Below, piece after piece: positions 1-13,467 of a stretch of 64,000 nt of DNA. Source of the stretch: Isoetes taiwanensis (lineage: Eukaryota > Streptophyta > Lycopodiopsida > Isoetales > Isoetaceae). The position numbers were made by a program, and so were the translations under genes. Each line of letters starts with the position of its first letter. The first letter of the stretch is position 1. Under the pieces are notes generated by a model. The model was not told where the DNA came from and did no database searches. It saw nothing but the letters and a program-made list of their open reading frames with translations. The stretch spans positions 22,468,833 through 22,532,832 of the forward strand of contig JAJEKV010000010.1 in the NCBI GenBank assembly GCA_021234155.1. The letters run 5' to 3'.

Positions 1-1090
1 TTCTCCTTTTGATCGACCTCCACTTTGATGATCCATTCACGTTCCTTGCCATATCTATTTAGCTTTGATGTCCAAGCTTGATCTGTTTTTGATGTCTTCG
101 ATTTGTTTCATCACACCCATTTCTACTATGCTAGCCTAAACCAGACCTTAGCTATCTTAATATTCACCTTCGCTCTCTTATTCTTGTTCCAAACCATTTC
201 AAAGAACTTATGAACCTCTTTGCTTGGGACTTCTATTTGATGTCCATCTCATTTTTCTTCTTGACCTTTCTCTTGACTTTGCACTAATATGTCTGCAACC
301 TCTAACTTTAACTCATCCCTCATTTTTTGTAAATACTGCTTATACAATTTGTTTAGTTTTGCCTATATTTGGTCAATATCTGGTCGGTCATTTCACATGA
401 CATGAGTCTAACTTAGCTGTATCTATCGTTTTCATCATGCTTCTTGTCTTGGAGCTTATATTCATGGGTTCTTAACCTTCTTCTTGACTTTGTGCTGCGG
501 TGTCTGCGACCTCTATCTTAACCTCGTCCCTCACTCTGTTAGCAGCAATACGAGGGCAAGCATGATGTTGTTCGTGCACATAGTCACACGCATGACCGCT
601 GGCGGTGTTCCTCTTTCGTTTGTCGCAATGGCCCAACATCACTTGTCATCCAGTTGATCTTCTTGCCTTCCACCTCATCCTTGCACTCTCGGCTTCCATC
701 TCTTCTATATCCTTCACCTTACCTTCGATGTAGACCTTCCATTTTTCCTCCTCATGCGTCTATAGAAGTTTATCATTCTCTCGCCTTGAACCTCTTTATT
801 GTTTGATCCATGATGTTTTCAGCCTGCATGATGTTGTTCGTGCACATAGTCGCAGGCATCGTCGTTGGTCGTCTTCCTCTTCCGTCTGCAATAACTGCTC
901 GGGGAGTTCCACGTGTTGATGTTCGTGTTGATGGCAGCTGACGGTCATCATGCTCTTTCTCTCGCTATGCGGTTTGTGACGTTGTTCGACATTTAGACGT
1001 TTCCCGTCGGCTGGGCTTGTAGATAAGGAAGTTCTATGGTGGTCGGCCTGTCCTTTGCGAGTCTCTTCCCAAAATGACATCGATCCAAGC
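1..1090. repeat. Degenerate tandemly duplicated sequence, no gene recognised
   Basis: Two diverged direct duplications are visible. Text around 255-300 (TTGACTTTGCACTAATATG, then an ACCTCTAACTTTAACTC stretch) recurs around 478-535. Text around 562-612 (TGATGTTGTTCGTGCACATA) recurs around 829-885. Spacing is roughly 225-270 bp, so this looks like an old tandem array or a duplicated non-coding segment. Open frames here are short and show no family motif. Confidence 0.45.
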
Positions 1091-1268
1091 CCTTGGATCG
1101 TTATTCTGGGATAGGACGAGGAGCTATATATGTGCTCGTCATTCTTGTGGCTAGTTATCGGCGTCTTCTCACAGCAGCATCTCTTTCCTTGTCCATTGCT
1201 TCCCACCCTACCCACCCTTATATGTTGTTTTGGGTTCGTCTATTTTTTATATATTTCTGTTCAGTACT

Positions 1269-1432
1269 GACCACCCATTGGGTGATGCTTTTTTTTCACC
1301 CGATCGCCGATGCAAATTATTTTCCACCCACTGGGTGATGCTATCGATATTTTTTCCACCCGTTGGGTGATGCTAGATGATTTTCACCCGTTGATGATGC
1401 TATTTTTTCTTTTTCCACCTCTTGGTGCTGTT
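1269..1432. repeat. Minisatellite with CCACCCATTGGGTGATGCT unit
   Basis: About four imperfect copies of a unit of roughly 45-50 bp built around CCACCC-NN-TGGGTGATGCT lie here, separated by T-rich spacers. Each core is itself a short inverted repeat (CACCC and GGGTG). The last copies are degraded (CACCCGTTGATGATGCT, CCACCTCTTGGTGCTG). No coding function is implied. Confidence 0.7.
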
Positions 1433-2205
1433 TTCTTTTTCTATATATGTTTATTTACGGTTCCTAACGTCTAATATATGTTTTTTGCTTTTTGGGGGCT
1501 ATTCTCTTAGGGGGTGCTTGCCTGCCATGGCTGTACCTATTTTTCCTAATGTTTAACGGGTATTTTCTAGGCATTTCTCCCTTTTCAGGTTTTCCACATT
1601 CCATGGCATTGATGCGTATTTTGGCTGGCTTCACTAATTTCCTACCTTGCTCTTCAGGGCATCCTCGAAGCCGTTGGCGACCATTTCTCATTAGGGTTTT
1701 CCTCGAAACCCCGAAAGGGCAGTTTTTTTTTATCCCGATGAGAAGTTGTCACCATTGTCCTCTCTCTTGCCTTTGCATATTTTCTTATTTCATTTATGGG
1801 GTAGCTAGACATTGTTCCTATCGCTCCCCATTCAGATTTTCCCACACATTGTATACTGCTGCTATGATGAATGACAAGCCATCAGCCGATTTTGTGTTCC
1901 TTGCGAGTCCCTTCCCAGAATCGTAGTTGTATGGAACCTAGGGATAATGATGTTACTTCCTCCATAACCAATATCACCTCGTCGTGTGCTTTGATTAGCT
2001 TCTACACCTTGTCGATATGTTTGATGGTGTTCGTTGTCGACGATTTTGAGTTCTTCCCATATTCTAACAGGTCAATGCAACAAAATTTGTCTCAAGTAAA
2101 ATGCTTCACCAACTCGAGGCAATAGAATGCGTATTCTACATATAATTGATTGTCTTGATCTCTTTCTCACGACATTTCTTGCGAATCTTGGTAGTCCTTG
2201 CTTTA
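1433..2205. other. No gene recognised; probably older repeat DNA
   Basis: Short unrelated open frames occur on both strands, none with a recognisable motif. The right edge is the 5' target-site copy of the poly(A) retrocopy at 2218-3362. Because that retrocopy sits inside an LTR on the minus strand, sequence just left of 2206 is probably the far part of the same LTR. I cannot place the LTR end. Confidence 0.4.
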
Positions 2206-3375
2206 GATATTCGTCATTAGGGCACACCCAGAAAGGGGGCGCTGCTTCTGTTATGCAAACTGCCGCAGGTTATAAGGTCAGAATCGGCGATGTTGATCCT
2301 CACCAACAGTCTTTTGTTGCAGAAAAAGGCATCGTTTCTGAGCTTAGAATGCCCAATAGGGCTATTCATACTGAATATCTAGTTGGCATTCCTGTTGTTG
2401 GCACTGTTAGACCTACTCCTATGACACCAGGGATTGCTGCTGGTTCTGCTATGGATGCAGGAAAGAATGAGGAAACAGAAATGAGGGCAACAGGTCACAC
2501 GACCGGGCAGAGTTGCTGCAGCCATTGGGGAGTGCTGCCAGACAGATACTTTCTAAAAAATCCGAGCATGTTGAACCATAAGGAGACAAACATATGTGTA
2601 AAATTAGGAAAAGATGTTTCTTGGGGTTTTTTCATCAGAGAATATCACAATTCATTCTTCTGGAAAGAAGTAAGTTTATTGCCCTTCCTTCTCCGCTCTT
2701 TCTTGCTAGCAGGAAGAACCGGTTTTTGCATTTGATGTATCAAGAAGATTCCTCTGTCAAAGGAATTGCAAGGTCTGACACTGATTTATGTTGGAGTGGG
2801 TCAGAAAATAGGTTGTATGTTAGATTGGCAAACACTTGGAATTTCCTAGCACCTCGTTTGCTTTTTCAATTACTGCTATGATTGAAGAAGCCATTCAGGT
2901 TCTGAAGCTTGAATATACTTTGGTACTGATGCCAAGTTTTCCTTGATACCAATCCATTGGATATGGTTTGCTCAAATACTGCTAGTACTGATGCCTGAAT
3001 TCCATTCTATTTGGCTACTCTCATACGGATATGATTCTAGCCTTGTTGGGAGCAAGGCGCATATATCTTCTTATTTTGGTTGTTCAGATTATTTGCAATT
3101 GCCTTTGGATATGATGAATTATTTCCAAGTGCCTCTTGGCAGCTACAGATCCTCTTGCTTAATCTGGTTACGATGCGGATAGGCCTCTTATGAGCTTCTC
3201 AAGGATATCAGCTTCTAGAGCAATTAATAAGTTCCTGCATGTAGAGAATGAAGATGTCGAGATTACTCCTGTAGTAATTCTCTACAAGCAGTGTAACATT
3301 GTACTTTTTAATCTTTTATTATAAAATATAAAAGTTCGTTCCTTCAAAAAAAAAAAAAAAAAGGATATTCGTCAT
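2206..3375 (+). mobile_element. Poly(A) retrocopy (retropseudogene or 5'-truncated LINE) with 12-bp target-site duplication
   Basis: The insert runs from about 2218 to 3362 and ends in a run of about 18 A. A poly(A)-signal-like stretch (TTATAAAATATAAAAG) precedes the tail. The identical 12-mer GATATTCGTCAT occurs directly before the insert (2206-2217) and directly after the tail (3364-3375). That is the signature of LINE-type target-primed insertion. The left half holds an open frame to 2735 that I do not recognise; a second frame near 2740-2880 reads on in another phase. It could be a processed copy of a host mRNA or the 3' part of an L1-type element. The target lies in the LTR of the chromovirus relic to the right. 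Confidence 0.75.
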
Positions 3376-3546
3376 GCTGCAGAATAGATCTCCTGTTATA
3401 CGCACTCAAATAAAGAGATTCATTAAATGCAATTTTTTTAAGTGTTCTGAGCAATCTTCACAAGGGGGGTTTTATGCATAGGTACGTGGAACTTGCTCCA
3501 TATTTTGAGTGCTGGTGCCTTATCCCACAATACTCAAGGTGCGACA
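3376..3546 (-). repeat. 3' LTR portion of a chromovirus relic
   Basis: On the minus strand a purine tract (AGTGCGGGAGAAAA, 3547-3560) is directly followed by TGTCGCACC, as expected for a polypurine tract joined to an LTR starting with TG. The LTR then runs leftwards and is interrupted by the poly(A) retrocopy. Its far end was not located. Confidence 0.5.
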
Positions 3547-4351
3547 TTTTCTCCCGCACTAAAAATATTTACCCATGTCCTCATGGAGAGAAGCCATGAT
3601 AAAGATGATTGAACTCCTCAGCATCAATCCACGACACGTCCACAATAGGATATCCTTGCCAATGCACAAGACATTTTTTTATTTCTCGATTTTTCAGCTT
3701 CCGAATTTTCGTATCTAGGATTTATTGTGGTTTAAGTAACAATTGCGCATCTTGAATCACCAGATTATCCAATTGTAGAATATGTCGGTCGTAGGGAAGA
3801 TAGAGACAAAGATTACTCACATGGAACACATTATGAACTCTTAAATGCCTTGGCAAATTCAATCGGTAAGTCTGAGATCCAACCCGATCAATGACTTCGA
3901 ATGGTCCGGCAAATCGTGGAGCTAGTTTCTTAGCTTTAGGGAATTGTAAAGAACTTTGCTTATGGTTTATCCTCAAACATACTTTCTCCCCTATAGAAAA
4001 ATCACAATGACGCCTCTTCTGGTTTGCATATTGCTTTTACCTATTTTGTGCAACCTGTAAATTATGACGCAAAACTTTCAATTGCTCTTCAACCTCTTGA
4101 ACCATCTTATTTGAAGCCTCAACTTGATACAAAGGATCTCCCCAATTAATAGAACATTTGCAATCTTCCCCATAAAGTGTTTGAAATGGGCTCATCTTGA
4201 GAGAATGTTGGTACGTATTATTGTAAGCGAATTCTACAAGCGGGAAGATAGAATTCCAAATATGAGGATGACTGAAGCTCCTAAGGAGAAAGCCCAAAAA
4301 GAAAATTAGAATGAACAGATCTCGTTCTAGGTTAGAGAAGAGGGAAAGCAA
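3547..4351 (-). pseudogene. Ty3/gypsy chromovirus relic: integrase end, C-terminal domain and chromodomain
   Basis: Three minus-strand pieces follow one another. 4037-4351 encodes the end of the integrase core, with FAYNNTYQHSLKMSPFQTLY matching the family's YN-x-S-x-SPF-x-YG region. 3722-3976 encodes the integrase C-terminal part (KLAPRFAGPFEVIDRVG, then RVHNVFHVSNL). About 3610-3722 reads as a chromodomain tail (LVHWQGYPIVDVSWIDAEEF). A purine tract and LTR start follow. Frames are broken by stops and shifts, and reverse transcriptase and protease are missing, so this is a dead fragment. The chromodomain assigns it to chromoviruses. Confidence 0.8.
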
Positions 4352-4389
4352 GTCGTTTTGCAGCCAGGATAATGTTTTGAAAGCTGTCC

Positions 4390-7160
4390 ATCATGCTTTT
4401 TTAGATGCCATAGCTACCATAGTTGTTATGGATTCCATTTAACTCACTTTATTTGCAAATTAAAAGCATCCAACTTGGTAATATTGCAAAATTTCTTTTT
4501 ACCATGTCACCTTGTGTGCCACTATTCCACTCTGCTCCAATGAAGCAGATATTGGCCACAAACTATGGAAACCTAAGGCAGCAAGACAGTTTGAGCTTGG
4601 CAGATTTCTTTTTAGAAGCAGCATCTTCCATTTGTAAATCAGAACCCTGTCGTTCGAATGTAAAAGGATACAATAATTGAGGAAAGAATGAAGAACGTTA
4701 CCGCCTGTACTAGTTCTTAGGCATGCTCATGGATGTCAAAATTCAATTCAAAACACCTACACATTCTGCTTAATCAGAATTCTTATGCCATTTACTTGAC
4801 TCTTCCAATGAAAATGTGCTTCATATAGACAACATTGCATGCAACCAATGAAGGGTACAATGAAAGACTTTGTACTCAACCTACCACTAGGAGAAAGTCA
4901 TGCCAAAATTAAAAAGGGGATAAGGAGAAGAGGGCACTAGAACCCAAAAAGGAGAGAGAATAGGACCAAGGCTACAACTAGAGTGGATATAACAAAGGTG
5001 CAAGGGAGATAAAAGCTAAATGCTAGGTTTAAAAAAAGAAGGGTGTATTCTCCTAAAAGGGAGTGAAGAATCAAAATCAAAGGCTGAAGAAGTTGAATGA
5101 ATGGGCAATGCTAAATAGAATGGGCATTACAGATTGATATAATTCACAATGATCTTTACTCGAAGTTTTCAAGAGGCAAAAACTAAGGTAGACAATTAGT
5201 AGTCAAAATATAAGTGTCACAAACAAAGTGCTCCTTATTCCAATGGGTGATGACATCTTCCGAAGTTGATGATCAAACTCAAATAAAACTTAAAGGCATG
5301 CTACTTCATACTTGATGTTGTACGATGACTAAAAATCAAATAATGCAACTAGTGTTATACTATTCTACCCATCAAATTGTAGCTCAATAGAAAGGAGTGC
5401 AACACTTACCTAATAAAGAACAACAAATAAAATCCTATACTAAAGCTTGAGGCGTATAAAGCCATGTCAATAACATAGCTTCTTCCGGAATTGCCCATGG
5501 GCAAAAACTTGACAATATTATTAGCCCTGCAGAAAACACTAATATGGCCGCAGACCCATCTCAAATCGATTGTGCTACTGCTATAATGCTTATGCAATTT
5601 TTTGGTCTTCATATTTGAGATTCGAGAAAATCCTTATGCAATTGCTAATGTCTCGAGATGTCGAATTCCAACTGACTTTTGCTTGAAGAAGTTCGAGATA
5701 ATAGCCCCGTTGCCGGCCTTTGCCTGGCTGCATTCAAAGAAGTAAACGGTTCTATCCAAAAGCCTAAATTCTTTTTTCTCAAATGCAAAGAATGGAGCGT
5801 GATCTAGATGCTTGTTGTGTTATTTCATTTTATTCAAGTATTATGGCGTCAAGTTCAAGTTTCATTCTCTACCATTGATCTGGCGAATATTCACAGTATT
5901 GTGCCACATCAACGGCCGTTAGAATTTCCAGAGAAAAAATCGATGCCAATGTCAATGGTGCAGAACGAAGTAGAACGATCCTATGGTTGAAGCAAAAATA
6001 AAAAACAAGCAAAACAAAAAAAAATAATGGTTCCCTCCGCACCCAAAACTGCCATACTATAAACCGATAGAGTTTTCTGCCATAGCCTCTGCCCTGTTCG
6101 AAGCCGCCATTAGTTTCAACACAGTAGGCCATTGAAAATCACCACAATCAGAGCCTCTCGTACACAGTCTCCAATGCCAAGAAAAAACAATAAAAGAATC
6201 ACGATTAAAATGTCCTAGACGAAAATGCACTCCCATTCTACTTTGTTGATCAACATGGCCATTCCGTCAGATCCACGGCCATGCTCTGGACTATAAACTT
6301 CAACCTATTCTAGGAAACAACAATCGGATTAGCAAGGATACTGTTGCAACGGCCATAGCTAGATCTAGAAAGGATACTGCTGCTCGGATCGGTGAGAAAA
6401 ACGGAAGCCTACAGTGGGATTTGACCCCGCAGAACTTTCATGGCCAAAAACCTCAGCAAGATCACGGCTTTTGTATTATCCAACCGCCCGATGCTTCTCA
6501 CCAACCGGCCTGATACCTCTCGCAAACAGCCGGCCTCTACTACTGCCTGGCCTCTGATCAAACATGCAGGTTACAAAGGCTTAAAAGCATCCCAGATACT
6601 AGACGCTGCTCTTTTCCAGCAAAATATCTGCATCACCTCCCTACCTTCCAGCCAGGCAAAGATCTGGCAAGGCAAAGCTCTGTCGCCCAACTGGCCGCTA
6701 GTCTGTGTTGTGTTCTCAGGCAACAACTTGCCCACAAATGCCTCGTGGGTTTCTTCAGCCTTTGCAAAAACATCATGAAAAAGGAGAGTTGCAAAGCACC
6801 CAAAATAGCAATAACCCTCCCACATGGCAAATTATACCATTGTTCATACAATACGCTACTGAAATCATAGTCCTAACCACTACCAGAATACCCTTTCCCA
6901 ACCCAAAACCAATTGGGCAAAGTATATAGATGCTTGTAGATACAGAATCAATATCAAAGAAATTTTAATAAATTGGGCATAAGATGATTTATGTCCTCAC
7001 CCTCCAACTCTTTAATGACCTTCCAAACAAACATCCAATTTCTTCCATCATTTCTTCTCAAATTTAAGCTCACAACTTCATCCACACACATGCTCCTTCA
7101 CCATGCATGCATGCAAATTTTAGTGCCTCTCAACCGTGGTTTGTAACTGCCATTCCAATT
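4390..7160. other. Long interval without a recognised gene
   Basis: The sequence is AT-rich, with short open frames on both strands and none with a convincing domain. A minus-strand frame around 5640-5760 (CSQAKAGNGAIISNFFKQKS) looks mildly protein-like, but I cannot assign it. I see no RNA gene or element boundary here. Confidence 0.4.
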
Positions 7161-7161
7161 A

Positions 7162-7435
7162 GAAATTACCTAGTGTTTAAGGCTTTCAAGTTGAGCTTAG
7201 CTCAAAACCAATCTCAGCCTTTGAATGAAACCTCTTCCATAATCTTGGCCTTCAAATTGGAATATACAAAGCATATGCCTTGTGCACCACATCCATTTGA
7301 AATTACGCTGTGTATAAGGCTTTCAAGTTGAGCTTAGCTCAAAACCGATCTCAGCCTTCGATTGAAACCTCTTCCATAATTTTGACCTTCAAATTGGAAT
7401 ATACAAAGCATATGCCTTGTGCACCACATCCATCC
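7162..7435. repeat. 137-bp tandem duplication (two copies)
   Basis: 7162-7298 and 7299-7435 are two head-to-tail copies starting GAAATTAC and ending near GTGCACCACATCCAT. They share GGCTTTCAAGTTGAGCTTAG and CAAATTGGAATATACAAAGC with only scattered differences, so the duplication is fairly recent. No coding content is evident. Confidence 0.85.
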
Positions 7436-7439
7436 TTAG

Positions 7440-8311
7440 GGTTTGCCTGTCATGCAACCCAATAGGTCCAAGAAACAAAAAAACCCCAACTTAGCAACTT
7501 TTTTACAAATACGGTTCCAACCTTAGGAAATATGGGACTTTAGCTTTCGTTTCAAGATTATGCACTTTCCAGCATTATAAATTTTTTGTCTTGAAGTTGT
7601 TTGATAGGATAGTTTGATATACATCGCTTCAGAATAAGTTCTGCAGAGAAAGAGGGGATAAAAAAGCAATAAGTTTTGAACCTTTACTTAACCAAGGTAG
7701 TAAACTCACAGCTGGGCTTTCAAATTGCTAGAAGCTGATTCAAGTTCAGATTTGTTCTTTTCACAATCCCTAGAAACTAAGAAAGTGAATTAGAAAAACA
7801 AAACTAACAAATAGGAAGAATTCTTGAAGCAGTCAGCAAGTAGGCATAACTTATATCCCCGGGTGGAAGCTCTACAAGACAGGCCATTAGGGCTAGTATG
7901 GAATACAATGCAAGTTATCCAAGATTCAAAACTAACATGACCTTTTTGGCACATGTTTTGTCTCAAAGAACATCCCGAGTACAGAAATGCAAAATGCTCT
8001 TGTTTTGATATATTTGTTCAGTTTGGTTAGGATTGAACTGCCGGATTTTGATGCAGTTAGCTTTGAACATCCCCAGGGCCTTGCCATCCATCAGGCATGC
8101 CTTTTTAGGCATGTTAACATTGTACATTGACAACTTTCAAGTTTGTAAAAGATGCGAGATCTATTACTGAAAGTCCAGCATTCAAATGTCATGTATATGT
8201 AATTTTCGCCAGTAGAAATAAGGAAAGAACAGATGTTATTGGACATATTTGTTCTGCAGCTACTTTGCTGCAAAAAAATGGTAGATATCTTCTTTCCAAA
8301 TAGAAGATAAC
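7440..8311. other. Downstream flank and probable 3' UTR of the ADSS gene
   Basis: There is no independent gene. The part nearest 8311 must contain the 3' UTR and cleavage site of the minus-strand adenylosuccinate synthetase gene. I cannot fix the polyadenylation site from sequence alone. Confidence 0.4.
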
Positions 8312-11074
<2,763 letters not shown>

Positions 11075-11089
11075 GATCAAGGTTCGTTC

Positions 11090-12780
11090 GAAAAAAATAA
11101 CAGAACCCTGATTAGCAGATCCTCATATGTTCATCTCGTTTGAGATTGAGATTGAAAATGAATCGAACTGTAAAAAGGAAAAAGGGTTTTATATGCAAAC
11201 ATGGTTTTTCCATTTTAATTCTGTTTAATAAGACCACATAGCAAATATGTAGACCTATACATAAGTCTTCTCCAAGTCTTCTCAAAATTTAGACCAAGGA
11301 TTGGGAAGATTGGATGTGAATAACATTAGACAACGAGAATCTAATTAAATGGACACCAAGGGGCATCAAAAATGGATAAATATGTTTAAATGGGTTGACC
11401 TTTTCTCAATGTAACATTTTGTTCTTCCCTGTAATTATATATTTATTTGGTCCAAGCGCTTGGTTAGTGGAGATGACCTATTTCCTTCAAAACATTAATA
11501 CAAAATTTTATAGAAAAGTCGACTTGTGATATTGCAATATGGTTGCATGAATATAACTGAATGTATAGAAAGTTTTTGTCTAGTGACGATGGACCTAATT
11601 CTATCAAAACATTAACATATAGTTATATACAATAGTCAGCTTGTGCTGTTGCAATGTGGTTGCATGAAATCAAATTGAAACTAAGGAAATTTAGATAAAT
11701 ATAATAACAAATACAAGAATTTATAGCGGCGGCCATCGCCGCCGCTAGTTTGTGGTTTTTAGTAGGTGCTTATCAATAAAAGAGATTTAGGCGGCATATG
11801 GAAGTCCGTTTATATGCGAAGAGATTTTTGAACCCACATGAGTAGAGTGTGCATTATGAGAAATGTTGTGCAAAAAGAATTGAATCTTAGATTTGAGCTC
11901 AATATCTTACCACATAGGATGGCTTGTGCATTATTTGCATTAAGCATACTTCAGACAAACTATACTTTTTATGTTTCCTTTGTCAAAGCCTAAATTACCA
12001 TTCTTTGCTTAGAAAAAATAAAGTTAATTGTTAGATTATATTTGAGCAGTCAAAAATATCATAAATAGCAAATTTACATTTACTTCAAATATTCATGAAC
12101 TAAATTTTGAAACTTTGAGGTGCAAGGGTAAAATCAAGAGCACACACATAGTCACATGATCTTGAATCTTAGCAAAATGTTGACTTTGTTTTCTCACTAC
12201 ACAACGCTAAAGACGAAATTGGAGGCAATGTGAGATTACTTAGCTAGTGCTTGCATGAAACAATTGTGACAGCATTCCCAATTACGATGCCTATTGCCAA
12301 ATCGAAATGCAAAACATTTAGCCAAAGAGTTCATATCCTAAATACGCAACATTTATAGCCAAAGAGTTCATAGCAAATTTGGAAATCTGAATACACAACA
12401 TTTAGCCAACCCTAAGAACATCACTTAAAAAAAGCAGAATAGGTCAATATGCACAAATCAAGGTTGGAAAGTATCAAAAAATTATTATCCATTGTTAAAA
12501 TGATAGTGTTTATGAATAATATCAAATGCGCAGTCCAAAGTCAACAGTTGTAAGTGAAAAGAAAAATATATTTAAAATGGTACTTCCTTAGAAGAAGAAG
12601 GCATGGGTCCTATGACCCTACCTAATACATGCAAGACAAAGGTTCGAAAGATCAACTCTTTAAAGCATGGAGATCAAATATTTTCAATTTTTGATTATGT
12701 GAGGAAACCCATGATAATACTTACAACCATGATAATATCTACAAAGAAGATAATTTTTGTTGTCTAGTGGAGTAAAAATC
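11090..12780. other. AT-rich intergenic DNA, upstream flank of ADSS
   Basis: The ADSS promoter and 5' UTR must lie just right of 11074, but I see no TATA element I would defend. The rest has no long open frame. A GC-rich hairpin at 11722-11752 is listed separately. Confidence 0.4.
11708..11752. repeat. GC-rich hairpin next to ACAAGAATTTAT (CACTA-like terminal sequence)
   Basis: AGCGGCGGC-CATC-GCCGCCGCT forms a 9-bp perfect stem in otherwise AT-rich DNA, preceded by TACAAGAATTTAT. The reverse complement of 53260-53305 carries the same arrangement (TTACAAGAAATTTAT then CGCGGCGGCC). Plant CACTA transposons end in CACTACAAGAAA followed by GC-rich subterminal inverted motifs. The outermost CACTA is not intact here, so this is a suggestion only. 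Confidence 0.35.
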
Positions 12781-12825
12781 TGGAAAGCAGGTTTAACGGC
12801 CACCAGGCTAAAATAGATCCAATGT

Positions 12826-12834
12826 TTTAACGTC
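12826..12834 (-). repeat. GACGTTAAA motif, possible non-LTR 3'-end relic
   Basis: The minus strand reads CTATGGACGTTAAAACATTG. The same TGGACGTTAAA or TGACGTTAAA ends the SINE at 13539-13764 and the ORF1-only element at 40725-42484, and recurs at 24754-24762. By itself this short match proves little. Confidence 0.3.
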
Positions 12835-12849
12835 CATAGAGTTTTTTTC

Positions 12850-13150
12850 AGAGAGCATTTTTTAAAGTCCATTGGAGTAAAATTCGAGTAAGTAAAAAAT
12901 ATGATCTTCCCAGAGAGGGATGAAGAACGTAATCAGCACTAGCATTGATTAGTCTCCCAGCTTTTGCCTCTAAAACATGAGCATTCTGTGTAGATCCAGA
13001 GAAGGAATCTGTGCCATAGCTAGAAAACCCCTGATCCGACCGATTCACATAATTAAACCCGCCATAGCCACCGCCATGCCTGTAGCCATAGCTGTAAGCT
13101 TCGCCAGAATGGGCAGTTTGCCCATTGCTGCCTTGTAGATGTTGCAGATG
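12850..13150 (-). pseudogene. Coding-like fragment with Gly/Tyr/Ser-rich sequence, unrecognised
   Basis: One minus-strand frame stays open from about 13150 to 12848. It begins HLQHLQGSNGQTAHSGEAYS, continues YGYRHGGGYGGFNYVNRSDQ, and then reads ASADYVLHPSLGRSYF. The composition, low-complexity in the first half and ordered in the second, looks like a real exon of a plant gene. No start, splice partner or family could be identified. Confidence 0.35.
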
Positions 13151-13467
13151 TGATTTATTTTAATTCAAGTGATTCATGCTACTTCATGGTGGAAGTATTT
13201 GCTTTGTAGATTCTGTAGATGTAATTTACCTTATGCTTCATGACGGAAGTGTTTGCTCCCCTTTACCTACAATGTACAAATTTCTCAAGAGAAAAAAGGA
13301 TGCACTGCACATAATCAAAATCACCTGTAAAAAGTCACATTCAAGAGATATGCAAATATACAATCCAATCCAGACTCTCTAACATTGCACATTCTACTAC
13401 ATTGAAATCATAGCTATTGCTGAAAATTTGTCTGGAACAAACAAGTCCATTCGAGAAACTTTTGAAA

